Shown here in pieces: positions 10,650-22,163 of a stretch of DNA of 64,000 bases. Both the position numbers and the translations under genes were made by a program. The DNA lies in the NCBI GenBank assembly GCA_030035585.1, contig CM057481.1:63001128-63065127 (forward strand). The letters are read 5' to 3'. The notes beneath the pieces are model-generated. The model saw nothing but the letters and a program-made list of their open reading frames with translations. It was not told the DNA's origin and did not search any database. Each line of letters begins with the position of its first letter. Within the stretch, counting starts at the first letter, position 1. The DNA comes from Dugong dugon. Lineage: Eukaryota; Chordata; Mammalia; Sirenia; Dugongidae.

Positions 10650-12036
10650 AGATGTCTAGATATTCAAGTGGATTTGATAGAGTTGTTCAAGTCTTCTTTA
10701 TCTTTACTGATTTTTGACTAGTTGTTCTGTCAATTACTGAGAGAGGAGTATTGAAATCTACAACTAAAATGTTGAATTGTCATTTTTCCTTTCAAATTTG
10801 TTAGTTTACATTCATGTATTTTGGAGCTTTGTTAGTTGTTTATACATTAATCATTTTTATATATTCCTGGTGTATTCATCCTTAGATCATTATGAACTGA
10901 CCCTCTTTGTCTCTAGCAACATTTCTTGTCTTTGAGTCTATTTTGTCTGATATTAATATAGTCACTCCAGCTCTTTTACAATTACTGTTTGCATGGAATA
11001 TCTTTTTCTATCCTTTTACTCTCACCTTATTTGTGTCTTTGAATATAAAGCATTTCTCTTGTTGGAAGCATATAATTAGATTTTTTTTAATCAAATTTGA
11101 GTATTTCTGTCTTTTGATTAAAGTGTATAGAATATTCACCTCTGATGTATTTATTGATGTGTTTGGGTTTAAGCCTGTCATTTTGCAATTTGTTTTTTCA
11201 TATATCTCATTCTGTATGCCATATTCCTCTGTTCCTTCTTTACTTCCTTCTTTTGAATTAAATATTTTTATTTAATAAAAATTTTATATTATGATTTTTA
11301 TTTCTTTGTTCATTTTTAGGTCTATTTTAGACAGGTTTATTGAAGTATACTTGACATGTAGTGAACTCCACATATTTAAAGTTTAAATTTTTATAATTTT
11401 ATCATAGGTATACACCTGTGAAACTATCACTGTGTCCTTTTGTCCCACCTTTTCATCTCTGCTTTCATGCTCATCAGAAGTAATCACTGGTGTGTCTTCT
11501 GTCAATGTACATTAGTTTGCACTACCAAGAATTTTACATGAATGGAACCATACAGATATATCCTTTCTTACCTGGCTTTTTTTTTTACTCAGCATAATTA
11601 TTTAAAAATTCATCCAGGTTACAGTGTGTATTAATAGCTTAATCTTTTTTATGGCTGAGTACTATTCCATGCTATGTATATACTACATTTTGTTTATCCA
11701 TTTGCATGTTGATGGACATTTGGGTTGTTTCCAATTTTAGTCTACTTTGAATACTCTGCTATAAACATTCAAGTTCAAGTTTTTATGTGGATATACATTT
11801 TCATTTCTCTTTGATACATATTTAGGGATAAAATTTGCTGTTGTCTGGTAAGTATATGTTTATATGACATATAATTTGTAAATATTTTCTCCCAGTCTGA
11901 AATTTGTCTTTTTAATTTCTATATTGTATCTTTTCAAGGGCATATGTTTTTAATTTTGATGGAGTCCAGTTTTTCTCTTATTTGTTCATTCATTCTTTAG
12001 GGATTGAATACTATATAGTTTTACATTCCTTTATTT
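10650..12036 (-). repeat. old L1 fragments, minus strand
   Basis: The first part (about 10650-11300) reads, on the minus strand with stops, as the L1 ORF2 endonuclease-end region. On the plus strand it shows phrases like 'gttctgtcaattactgagag', 'tattgaaatctacaactaa' and 'tgtcattttgcaatttg', paralleling the same place in the younger L1s at 21.2-21.7 and 26.9-27.4 kb. The second part (about 11325-12010) parallels the L1 3' region ('actattccatgctatgtata', 'tgttgatggacatttgggtt', 'ttttctcccagtctgaaatt'). It is highly diverged and non-coding. Confidence 0.72.
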
Positions 12037-12037
12037 T

Positions 12038-12235
12038 TGTGGCCCAGTGGTTAGGACGAGTCTTAACTGAAAGATCAGTGGTTTGAACTCACCAGCAGCT
12101 CCTTGGAAGAAAAATGTGGCAGTCTGTTTCCGTAAAGATTAAAGACTTGGAAATCCGAGGGAAGTTCTCTATCTTATAGGGTCGCTATGAGTCAGAATCA
12201 ACTAGATGACGGTGGGTTTGTTTGTTTTTTGTTGG
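12038..12235 (+). mobile_element. AfroSINE, plus strand
   Basis: Head 'tgtggcccagtggttaggac', middle 'gatcagtggtttgaactcac', 'cagcagctccttgga' and tail 'tagggtcgctatgagtcaga' then 'atcaactagatgac' and 'ggtgggtttgtttg'. It inserted at the junction between an old L1 piece and a minus-strand RTE end. Confidence 0.85.
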
Positions 12236-12288
12236 TTATGAGAAAATAATAAAGTTTAGTTTTTTCTGTTTTTGGAGTCCTTTGAACG

Positions 12289-12798
12289 ATGTTGTTGTTG
12301 TTAGGTGCCGTTGAGTTGGTTCCGACTCCTAGTGACCCTGTGTGCAACAGAACGAAACACTGCCTGGACTTGCACCATCCTCTCAATGGTTGTTATGTTC
12401 AAATGTATTGTTGCAGTCACTGTGTCAGTCCATCTCATTGAGGGTCTTCCTCTTTTTCGCTGACCCTCTACCTTACAAAATACAATGTCCTGCAGAGAAT
12501 GGTCCTTCCTGATAACTTCTCCAAAGTATATGAGACAAAGTCTAGCCATTCTCCCTTCCAAGGAGCTTTCAGGCTGTACTACTTCCAAGACAGATTTGTT
12601 TGTTCTTCTGGAGTCCATGGTCTATTCAATATTCTTTGCCAACACCATAACTTAAAGGCATTGATTCTTCTTAGGTCTTCCTTATTCATTTTCCAGTTTT
12701 CACACTGCCTCTTGGTCTATATACAGGTTCTGCATGAGCACGATTTAGTGTTCTGGAAATCCCATTCTTTGCAATGTTATCCATAATTTGTTATGATA
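12289..12798 (-). mobile_element. RTE/BovB LINE 3' fragment, minus strand
   Basis: The plus strand begins 'gttgttgttgttaggtgccg' with 'ttgagttggttccgactcct', the reverse complement of the RTE 3' end seen at 10540-10584. Sequence continues to about 12798 through the C-terminal coding part. It is 5'-truncated and inserted opposite to the larger RTE copy. Confidence 0.9.
12301..12618 (-). pseudogene. RTE LINE C-terminal coding remnant
   Basis: An open stretch of 105 codons reading RRTNKSVLEVVQPESSLEG, then IYFGEVIRKDHSLQDIV, KVEGQRKRGRPSMRWTDTV and ending RVTRSRNQLNGT. This is the conserved C-terminal part of RTE/BovB proteins, downstream of the reverse transcriptase: the Y-F-G-H-x-x-R pattern, then the R-R-R-G-R-P-x-x-R-W pattern. 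It parallels 10232-10417 in the plus-strand copy. The protein is truncated at its N terminus, so it has no enzymatic capacity. A start codon is present by chance. Confidence 0.85.
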
Positions 12799-13158
12799 CA
12801 CACAGTCCCTCCACCAGGCAAAGAACCACGACCAGCTGAAGTGTTTGCTGAGGGTAAAAGAAATATGGAATAGACGGTGGAAGAAGGTAGTTCTAGATAC
12901 CAGCTATGACCACATGAGCAGTTACAGAAACAAGGACTGTAATTGTTATGAATATTTCTTGCTTGTATGTGTGCATCAAATATTTTTGTTTTCTTTACTT
13001 ATAAAATATAAAATGTAAACAGGGCTAGTGCGTTTTTGTTTGTATGCGTGTTAGTTGTATCATGTTAGACACAAGTATGACTTTATAATTGTCTTTATTT
13101 AGAGATTGTGTATGGTTTAGGGAGATGTGTATGGATACCAAGTTGACAAGGGATGGAC
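12799..13158 (+). repeat. probable ERV-like internal remnant upstream of an LTR
   Basis: The segment runs straight into the start of the LTR at 13159. It ends with a purine-biased 'gttgacaagggatggac', placed where a retroviral polypurine tract would sit. Blocks 'ctagataccagctatgacca' and 'cagaaacaaggactgtaatt' suggest the 3' non-coding end of an ERVL-class internal region. No coding frame remains. Placement and order are seen; the ERVL assignment is inference. Confidence 0.45.
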
Positions 13159-13655
13159 TGTGATGGTTAAAGGTGTGTCAGATTGGTTGGGCCATGATTC
13201 TCAGTGGTTTGGCAGCTATGACGTAGTTTGGCAGCTACGTAATGATGTAATCATCTCCATGATGAAATCTGCTATGAGCAGGCAATCATTTGAAAGGGAG
13301 TTTCCTTGGGGGTATGGCCTGCATTTGATATATGTAAACTTTCTGACTGTCTTTCTCCTCACTTTTGTTGCTGCACCTGGCTCCTCATCTGACCTCCAGT
13401 TCTTGGGACTTGAGCTAGCAGCTTACCTGCCAATCTTGGGATTCATCAGCCTCTGCAGTCGGTGAGCTAGAGGTCTGCTGTCTGACTTGCTGATCTTTGT
13501 TCACCAGCCCCTGCAGCTACGTGAGTCAGGAGAAGCTCCCAGCCTGACCCACAGACTTGGGACTGTCCAGCCTCTATCACCATGTGAGCTATTTGCTTGA
13601 TATAAATATATACACACTTCACTTATTTTGCTTCTCTAGACAACCCAGGTTAAAG
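13159..13655 (+). repeat. LTR of an ERV-like element (family A, copy 2)
   Basis: It starts TGTGATGGTTAAAGG and shares with copy 1 'gggccatgattctcagtggt', 'aaagggagtttccttggggg', 'cttgggattcatcagcctct', the 'gatataaatatata' TATA-like run and the end 'ttgcttctctagacaaccca'. The preceding internal-like segment makes this the likely 3' LTR of a truncated provirus-like copy. The internal repeat block is shorter than in copy 1. Confidence 0.68.
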
Positions 13656-14345
13656 TTTGTGGGATACAAGTTCAAAATATCAAATCAATTATATTTTTAT
13701 ATATTACCAACACACAATCAGAAAATGAAATTAAGAAAAACGATTACATTCACAGTAACCTCAAAAGAATAAAATACTTAGAAGTGAAGAACTGAACATT
13801 GAAAACTATAAAACATTGTTGACACAAAATAAAATAAATAAATAAGGAGAGAAATGATTATGTTTATGCACTGAAAAACTTAATATTGTTAAGATGGACA
13901 TTCTCTTCCTATTGTTTTATAGATTCAGTGCAATCCCTGTCAGAATTCCAGCAGGGTTTTTTTTTGTGTGTGTGTATGTGGTTGTGTGTGTTTTTGTTGT
14001 TGTTTGTTTGTTTAGTAGAAACTAATAAGCTCATCCTATAATTTTTGTGAAAATACAAATTACCTAGAATAGCCAAAACAATTTTGGAAAAGAACAAATT
14101 TGTAGGACTTCCATAACCTGATTTTAAAACATAGAATAGAGCTACAGTAATCCAGACAGTGTGATATTCATGTAAAGACACACACATAGATCAATAGGAA
14201 AAAAACCAAAAAGTTCAGAAATAAGCCCTGACCTTTTTTGGTTATTTCAAACAATGATGTATATTAATTAAACCCATAAAGAATACTATTTTCAACAAAA
14301 AGTGCAGGGGCAATTGTATATCTATATGCAAAAATAGGGGAGAGG
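13656..14345 (+). repeat. old L1 ORF2 3' fragment, plus strand
   Basis: Sense L1 ORF2 text with stops: 'gataca agttcaaaatatcaa'-type, 'aaactataaaacattgttga', 'agattcagtgcaatccctgt', 'aatagccaaaacaattttgg', 'agctacagtaatccagacag'. It matches in order the RT-thumb and C-terminal region of the L1 at 42880-43300. It is interrupted by a T/TG-rich run at about 13956-14013. Confidence 0.75.
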
Positions 14346-14445
14346 GAGCTAGTCTCTTGATTTATACCAATCTCTCACTGATTATTAATTTTATGTCTAT
14401 TGATTTTACTTAAAACATTTTTTCCCATTTAGAATTTATTTTACT

Positions 14446-15025
14446 TTGGTTGTTGTTGTTGAGAATATACACAGCAGAACATATACCAATTCAACAATTC
14501 AGTGACACTGCTTACATTCTTAGAGTTGGGCAACTATTCTCACTCCCTTTTCCAAGTTTTTCCTCTCCCATTAACATAAACTCATTGTGTCCAAAGTTTC
14601 CTATCTAATCGTTTGAGTTGTTGTTGTCAAATTGATTCCATATAGATATATCTTAAAGGAGCACAATGCTCAAGGAAGACATTCTTTACTAGTTAAGCTA
14701 AACTATTCTTTGGTTTTAAGATGACTTCAGGGGATATTTTTGGTTTAAGATTTAAATATTATCTCAGGGCAATAATTTCAGGGGTTCATCCAGCCTCAAT
14801 GGCTCCAGAATACCTGGATTCCATCAGAATTTGAAATTCTATTCTACATTTCTCCTTTTTTGATCAGAACTCTTCTATAGAATCTTTGATCAAAATATTC
14901 AGTAATAGTAACCATGCACCATGCAGTTCTTCTGGTCTCATGGCAAAGGAGGCAGTTTTTCGTGGAGGCAACTAGCCACACATTCCATTTTCTCCTCCTA
15001 TTCTTGACTATTCTTCTTATGCCTT
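14446..15025 (-). repeat. L1 3' UTR-type fragment, minus strand
   Basis: It begins after a T-rich edge with 'gagaatatacacagcagaac' and runs through 'taaactcattgtgtccaaag', 'tattatctcagggcaataat' and 'catggcaaaggaggcag'. It looks like the 3' untranslated end of an L1 subfamily that differs from the one at 15091-15800. No coding content. Confidence 0.5.
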
Positions 15026-15092
15026 CTGGGGCAGTTCTACTGTGTCCTATAGGGTCGCTATGAGTCAGAATCAACTTGATAGCAATGGGTAA
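15026..15092 (+). repeat. AfroSINE tail fragment
   Basis: 'ggggcagttctactgtgtcc', 'tatagggtcgctatgagtca' and 'gaatcaacttgatagcaatg' are the last third of a plus-strand AfroSINE. The head is absent. It sits at the seam between two L1 3' UTR types. Confidence 0.75.
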
Positions 15093-16402
15093 TCTGTAGC
15101 TGAAAGGTGGAATTTCGGACTGGCTTCAGTTCTGAGTTAGCAAGGTGTCCATAGGCCATAGTCTCAGAGGTTCCTCCAGTATCTGTCAGACCAGTAAGTC
15201 AGGTCTGTTTTTGTGAATTTGAATTTTGTTCTACATTTTCTCCTGCTCTCTCCAGAACCCTCTATTATAATCTCTGTCAGAGCAGTCAGTGGTGGTATAT
15301 AGGAACCAGCTACTTCTTTTGGGCTCAGGCTGGTGGAGGTGTGGTTCATGTGGTCCGTTAGTCCTTTGGACTGATATTTTCCTTCTGTCTTTGGTTTTCT
15401 TTATTCTCCTTTGCACCAAATGTGATGGGACCAATGGATGCATTTTAGATGGCCACTAGCAAGCTTTTAAGATCTCAGATGCTACTCACCAAAGTAGGAT
15501 GTAGAGCATCTTCTTTATGAACTATGTTAAGCCAGTTGACCTAGATGTCCCCTGAGACCATGGTCCCCAGCCCTCAGCTCCAGTAACTTGGCCCCTAAAG
15601 GTGTTTGGATGTGTCTAGGAACCTTCTATGGCTTTGCCTTGTGAAGTTGTGCTGACTTCCCCTCTATTGTGTGTTGTCTTTCATTTCACTATAGTTAACA
15701 TTTGTCTACTACTATCTAGTTAGTTATTTCCCCTCCCCATCTCTCCTCTTCCTGGTAGCCATCAAAGATTGTTTTTACCTGTGTGTAAACCTTTTCTTGA
15801 GTTTCTATAATAGTGCTCTCTTACAATATTTGTCCTTTTGTGATCGACTTATTTCGCTGAGCATAACGCCCTCGAGATTCATCCATGATGTGAGATGTTT
15901 CACAGATTCATCATTGTGCTTTATAGTTGCATAGTATTCCATTGTGTGTATGTACCGTAATTTATCCATTAATCTGTTGGTGGGCATCTAGGTTATTTCC
16001 ATCTTTTTGCTATTGTAAATAATGCTGCAATGAACATGGGTATGCATATGTCTATTCGTGTGATTACTTTTATTTCTCTAGGATACACTCCTAGGAGTAG
16101 GATTGCTGGATTGTATGGTATTTCTGTTTCTAGCTTTTTAGGGAGTCATCAAATCATTTTCCATAGAGGTTGTATCATTTTACATTTCCACCAGCAGTGC
16201 GTAAGAGTTCCAGTCATCCCACAACCTCTCCAATATTTATTTTCTGTTTTTCTTTCATTCGTGCCAGTTATGTTGAGTGAAATGGTATCTCATTGTAGTT
16301 TTGATTTGCATTTCTCTAATAGTTAATGATCTTGAGCATTTACAAATGTGCCTGTTAGCTGTTTGAATGTCTTCTTTGGTGAGGTGTCTGTTTATATCCT
16401 TT
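15091..16402 (-). mobile_element. older L1, 3' portion (UTR and ORF2 end), left of the nested insertion
   Basis: About 15093-15800 is L1 3' UTR. It shares 'tcagagcagtcag', 'cttttaagatctcagatgct' and 'actcaccaaagtaggatgta' with the UTRs at 17.3-17.7, 31.6-32.1 and 54.0-54.5 kb. 15805-15987 encodes the ORF2 C terminus on the minus strand ([20 protein letters not shown], ending KDKYCKRALL), and the reading continues with breaks to 16402. The same element resumes at 24176 after the two nested L1s. Confidence 0.85.
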
Positions 16403-16410
16403 CCTCATTT

Positions 16411-16874
16411 ATTTATTTATTTATTTATTTTTTATATTTTATTGTACTTCAGGTGAAAGCTTACAGAGCAAATAGTTTCTTATGAAATAGTAGTACACAT
16501 GTTGTTCTATGACATTGGTTAACAACCCCACAATGTATTAAGCCTCTAAATTCTCAACCTTTTCTTTTTTTTTTTTTTATGAAAATTACAGATGGCCAAA
16601 GATACACCATTTCAAAAATTTCTACATTCACAGTTCAGTGACATTGACTACGCTCTTCCAACTGTGCTGTTATTCTCACTTAAGATGAAGGCTTACAGAA
16701 CAAAATAGTTTTTCATATAACAGTTACTACACATGTTGCCCTATGACAATGGTTAACAATCTCACAGCACATCAAGAATATCCTTACTCCACCTTGTGTT
16801 CCCTGTCACCAGGGGACTTCCTTGTCCCCTTCTGTCTTCTGGACCTTGTCACTGGACTACTGTACCTCTTTAGT
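16411..16874 (-). mobile_element. 5'-truncated L1 3' end(s), minus strand
   Basis: A T-rich (TTTA)n start at 16411 is followed by L1 3' UTR text ('ttcaggtgaaagcttacaga'). A second poly-T at about 16561-16580 leads into 'acaccatttcaaaaatttct', repeated in the next element, so one or two truncated copies are present. Left flank CCTCATTT (16403-16410) and right flank CTCATTT (16875-16881) match, consistent with a target duplication of the first insertion into the older L1. Confidence 0.7.
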
Positions 16875-16885
16875 CTCATTTCTTT
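16875..16885. repeat. left target-site duplication of the full-length L1
   Basis: CTCATTTCTTT, identical to 24165-24175. The second copy is followed by 'aattgtattattttt', which is the older L1 continuing. Confidence 0.9.
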
Positions 16886-17906
16886 TTTTTTTTTTTTATT
16901 TTAACACCATTTCAAAACTTTTTACTTACACATTTAAGTGATATTGACTATGCTCTTCCAATTGTGCTGCCATTCTCGCCCAAGATGAAGGCTTACAGGA
17001 CAAAACAGCCTCCCATTTAATAGTTACTACAAATGTTGCCCTATAGCAGTGGTCAACAATCTCACAGTACATCGACAGTGTCCTTATTCAATTTGTGTTC
17101 CTTATCATCAGTTTCCTACTCTCCCTCTGCCTTCTGGCCCTTGTCACCGGACTCCTGTACCTCGTTAGTCCCATTTAGTTTTACTGGGCTGTCCATTCCC
17201 AGGCTTAACATCGAACCTCGAAGGTAACTTCACCTCTGAGCTGAAAGGGTGTCTGGGGGCCACACTCTTGAGGTTTCGCTAGTATACTTTAGGCCAGTAA
17301 ATCTGATTTTTTTTTTTTTTTTTTGGGAGTTAAAATTATGCTCTACATCCTTCTCCAGCTCTGCCCAGAACCCTCTGTTGCGATCCTGGTCAGAGCAGTC
17401 AGCGGTGGTAGCCGGGCACCATCTAGCTATACTGGACTCAGTCCGGTGGAGGCCTTGGTAGCTGTGGACAATTAGTCCTTTGGACTAATCTTTTCATTGA
17501 ATCCTGTTCTCTTCATTCTCCCTTGCTCCCGAAGGGATGAGACTAGAGGAGTATCTTAGATGGCCGCTCATAGGCTTTTAAGACCCCAGACACTACTCAC
17601 CAAGGTAGAATGTAGAGCATTATCTTTATAAGTAGTGTCATGCCAATTGAGCTAGATGTTCCCCGAGACCATGGTCCCCAGAGCCCTCCGTCCAACAACT
17701 CAGTCCCTCGGGGGGTTTGGATGTGTCTATAGGGCCTCCATGACCTTTCCTTGTGCAGGTTGTGTTAGTTTCCCCTGTACTGTGTACTATCTCACCTCTC
17801 ACCCAAGTTACCACTTATCTATTACCTATTTAGTATCCCCCCCCCCCCCATCCCTGGTAACCAACAAGGATTGTTACATTTTGCATGTGAATTTTTTCAT
17901 GGGTTT

Positions 17907-20900
17907 TTACAACAGAGGTCTCATACAATATTTGTCCTTTTGTGATTGAATTATTTCACTCAGCATAATGTCCTCCAGTTTCATCCATGTTATGAGATGG
18001 TTCACAGATTCATTGTTGTTCTTTCTCGTTGCATAGTACTCCATTGTGTGTATGTACCATAGTTTGTGTATCCATTCATCTGTTGATGGACATCGAGGTT
18101 GTTTCCATCGTTTTGCTATTGTGAACAATGCTGCCATGAACATAGGTGTGCATATGTCTATTCGAGTGATGACTCTTATTTCTCTAGGATATATTCCTAG
18201 GAGTGGGATAGCTGGATCGAATGGTATGTCTATTTCTAGCTTTCTGAGGAAACGCCATATCATTTTCCAAAATGGTTGTATCATTTTGCATTCCCACCAG
18301 CAGTGTATAAGAGTTCCCGGCTCCCCGCAGCCCCTCCAACATTTGCTATTTCCAGTATTTTTGATTCGTGCCAGTAATGCGGGGGTGAGATGGTATCTCA
18401 TTGTTGTTTTAATTTGCATTTCTCTAACGGCTAGTGATCACGAGCATTTCCCCATGTGTCTGTTGGCCATTTGAATGTCTTCCTTGGTGAAGTGTCTCTT
18501 CATTTCCTTTGCCCATTTTTTGATAGGATTGGTTGTCTTTTTGTTGTAGAGGTGTTGGATTTTCTTGTAGATTATGGCGATTAGACCTTTGTCTGACTTG
18601 TACTGTCCAAAAATTTTTTCCCAGTCTTTAGGTTCTCTTTTGACTCTTTTGGTGAAGTCTTTTGAAGAGCATAGATGTTTGATTTTTAGAAGATCCCAGT
18701 TATCTAGTTTATCTGTTGGGTTTTTGGTGTTGATGTTTATGGTTTGTATCCTGTTAATGCCATGTATTAAGGCCTGAAGTGTTGGTCCTATTTTTTCTTC
18801 TATGAATTTTATAGTTTGAGGCTTTATATTCAGGTCTTTGATCCATTTTGAAGTAGTTTTTGTATGTGGTGTGAGGTATGGGTCCTGTTTCATTTTTCTA
18901 CAAATGGATATCCAGTTTTGCCAGCACCATTTGTTAAAAAGACTGTCTTTTCCCCATTTGATGTATTTTGGGCCCTTGTCAAAGATCAGGTGACCATAGG
19001 TGGATAGATTTACATCTGGGTTCTCAATTCTGTTCCATTGGTCAATGTCTCTGTTGTTGTACCAGTACCAGGCTGTTTTGACTACTGTAGCTGTATAGTA
19101 GGTTCTCAAGTCAGGTAGTGTGAGTCCTCCAACTTTATTCTTCTTCTTCAGTAGTGCTTTACTTATACGGGGTTTCTTCCCTTTCCATATAAAGTTAATA
19201 ATTAGTTTTTCCATCTCTTTGAAGAATGTTGTTGGTATTTGTATCGGGATTGCATTGTATTTGTAGATTGCTTTAGGTAGAATTGCCATTTTCACAATGT
19301 TGAGTCTGCCTATCCATGAGCATGGTATGTTTTTCCATTTATGTAGATCCCTTTGGGTTTCATGCAGCAGTGTTTTGTAGTTTTCTTTGTATAGGTCTTT
19401 TACATTCCTGGTCAGATTTATTCCTAAGTATTTTATCTTTTTAGGGGCTATTGAAAATGGTATTGATTTCCTGATCTCCTTTTCATCGTTCTCTTTACTG
19501 GTGTATAGGAATCCAACTGATTTTTGAATGTTTATCTTGTGTCCTGCTACTCTGCTGAATCTTTCTATTAGTTCCAGTAGATTTCTCGTGGAGTCTTTAG
19601 GGTTTTCTATGTATAGTATCATATCAGCTGCAAACAGGGAGAGTTTCACTTCTTCATTACCAATTTGGATGCCCTTTATTTCTTTCTCTTGCCTTACTGC
19701 TCTAGCTAGAACTTCCAGCACAATGTTAAATAGGTGTGGTGATAAAGGGCATCTTTGTCTTGTTCCTGTTTTCAAGGGGAATGTTTTCATCCTCTCTCCA
19801 TTAAGGATGATGTTGGCTGTTGGTTTTGCATAGATGCCCTTTATTATGTTGAGAAATTTCCCTTCTATACCTATTTTATTGAGAGTTTTTATCAGGAATG
19901 GGTGTTGGACTTTGTAGAATGCCTTTTCTGCATCAATTGAGATGATCATGTGATTATTTTCGTTCCTTTTATTTATGTGGTGGATTACGTTGATGGATTT
20001 TCTAATGTTAAACCATCCTTGCATACCTGGTATGAATCCTACTTGGTCGTGATATATTATTTTTTTGATATGGTACTGAATTCTATTGGCTAGAATTTTG
20101 TTCAGAATTTTTGCATCTATATTCATGAGAGATATTGGTCTGTAATTTTCTTTTTTTGTGATGTCTTTGCCTGGTTTTGGTATCAGCGTTATGCTGGCTT
20201 CATAGAATGAATTTGGAAGTGTTGCTTCCTCTTCTATGCTCTGAAATAGCTTGAGTAGAACTGGTACAAGCTCTTCTGTAAATGTTTTGTAGAATTCTCC
20301 AGTGAAGCCATCTGGGCCAGGGCTTTTTTTGGTTGGGGTTTTTTTTTATTACCTTTTCAATCTCTTCTCTTGTTATGGGTCTGTTCAGATTTTCAATATC
20401 ACTTTGTTGTAGTTTGGGTAGGCCGTATGTTTCTAGAAATTTATCCATTTCCTCTAGGTTTTCAAATTTGTTGGAGTATAGTTTTTCATAATATTCTGTT
20501 ATAATCCTTTTTATTTCGGTTGGGTCTGTTGTAATGTCCCCCATTTCATTTCTTATTTGGGATATTTGTGCCCTCTGCTATTTTTCTTTTGTCAGTCTGG
20601 CCAGTGGTTTGCCGATTTTGTTGATTCTTTCAAAGAACCAACTTTTGGTTTTGTTGATTCTTTCTATTGTTTTTCTGTTCTCTATTTCATTTATTTCTGC
20701 TCTGATCTTTACTATTTCCTTTCTTCCGGTGGTTGTAGGCTTTTTTTGTTGTTCTCTTTCTATTTGTTTGAGTTCTGTATTTAATGTTTTGATTTTGTCC
20801 CTTTCTTCTTTTTTGATATGTTCATCTATTGTTATAAATTGTCCTCTGAGGACTGCCTTTGCTGTGTCCCAAACGTTTTGGTATGATGTGTTTTCATTTT

Positions 20901-21732
20901 CATTTGATTGTAGGAATTTTTTAATTCCATCTCTGATTTCTTCTATTACTCATTGATGTGTAAGCAGATTGTTATTCAGTTTCCATGTGTTTGATTGTTT
21001 TTCCTTGCTCTTTCTAGTGTTAATTTCTACCTTGATGGCATTGTGGTCAGAGAAGATACTGTGAATTATCTGAGCATTTTGGATCTTGTTGAGGATTGCT
21101 CTGTGGCCTAAGATGTGGTCTATTCTGGAGAACGTTCCATGTGCATTGGAAAAGAATGTGTACTTTGCAGCAGTAGGATGGATTGTTCTATATATGTCCA
21201 TGAGGTCCAGTTGGCTGATTGTGTCCTTTAGGTCTTCTGTATCTTTGCTGAGTTTCTTTTTAGTTGTTCTGTCCTTTACTGTGAGTGGTGTGTTGAAGTC
21301 TCCTACTATTATTGTGGAACTGTCAATTTCTCTTTTCAGTGCTGTTAGAGTTTTTTTTATGTATTTTGGAGCCCTGTCATTGGGTGCATAGATATTTATT
21401 ATGGTTATGTCTTCATGATGGATCATCCCCTTAATCATTATATAGTGTCCTTGTTTGTCTTTTATGGTAGATTTTGTTTTAAAGTCTATTTTATCTGAGA
21501 TTAGAATTGCCACTTCTGCTCTTTTTTGATAGTTGTTAGCTTGATATATTTTTTTCCAACCTTTGATTTTTAATAAATTCACATCTTTGTTTCTAAGGTG
21601 TGTCTCTTGTAGACAGCAAATTGATGGATCCTGTTTTCTTATCCATTCTGCCACTCTCTGTCTCTTTATGGGTGCATTGAGTCCGTTTACGTTCAGTGTA
21701 ATTATTGATAGATGGAAGTTTGTTGCTGTCAT
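17907..21732 (-). pseudogene. L1 ORF2 (endonuclease-reverse transcriptase), broken
   Basis: It encoded the L1 endonuclease/reverse transcriptase. The start is the ATG at 21732 (MTATNFHLSIITLNVNGLNA). The endonuclease domain is 21732 to about 21000, with LQETHL, IINIYAPN, VGDFNTPL and SRIDHIL and SDHNAI motifs all visible. RT motifs are in 20126-18438 (AEKAF, then [14 protein letters not shown]). The C-terminal Cys-rich zone is [19 protein letters not shown] (18360-18250), and the end is RPLL at 17907. Lesions: TGA at 20950-20952 (Trp expected), TAG at 20578-20580, a frameshift in an A run near 20320-20350 (frame moves), and TGA at 18438-18440. The FADD box reads FAAD (19623-19634), and AFDK reads AFYK (Tyr codon 19914-19916). 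The protein would be dead. Confidence 0.93.
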
Positions 21733-22163
21733 TTTGTAGTGCTTTTTTTTGTGATGCTGAAGTTTTCTTTGTTCTTCTTAGTCTCTTTTGCTGAGTTACT
21801 TTTGTTTGTGGATTTTGTGTTCATTTCTTTTGTTTTTGTAGGTTTTGTTTTTGTTGAGACTTTATGTTTTTCGTCTTTATTTTTATGAGTTGGTTTGTTA
21901 ACTTTTTTTGTGGTTACCATGAATTTTACCCTTATCTTTATAATTTTGAAGCAGTCTACCCTTACTTGGTATCGCCTTGCCTTCCTCTCCTTTAGAAGGT
22001 TCTGTACCTATGCCGTTTGTTCCCTCTTTCATTGTTTTGATGTTGTTGTCATCCTTTGATTGATTTCTCTGATTCCCTGTTGTATTTCTTTTGTTTTTGG
22101 AAAGTCCTCTGTAGTTCAGTTCCTAGAATGGTATCTGGTTCATGTGAACCTGCATCCTACGTC

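Noticed and set aside
18438..20126. 562-codon open frame as a host gene
   Set aside because: It is L1 ORF2 reverse-transcriptase sequence on the minus strand, within an element with clear ends and duplications.
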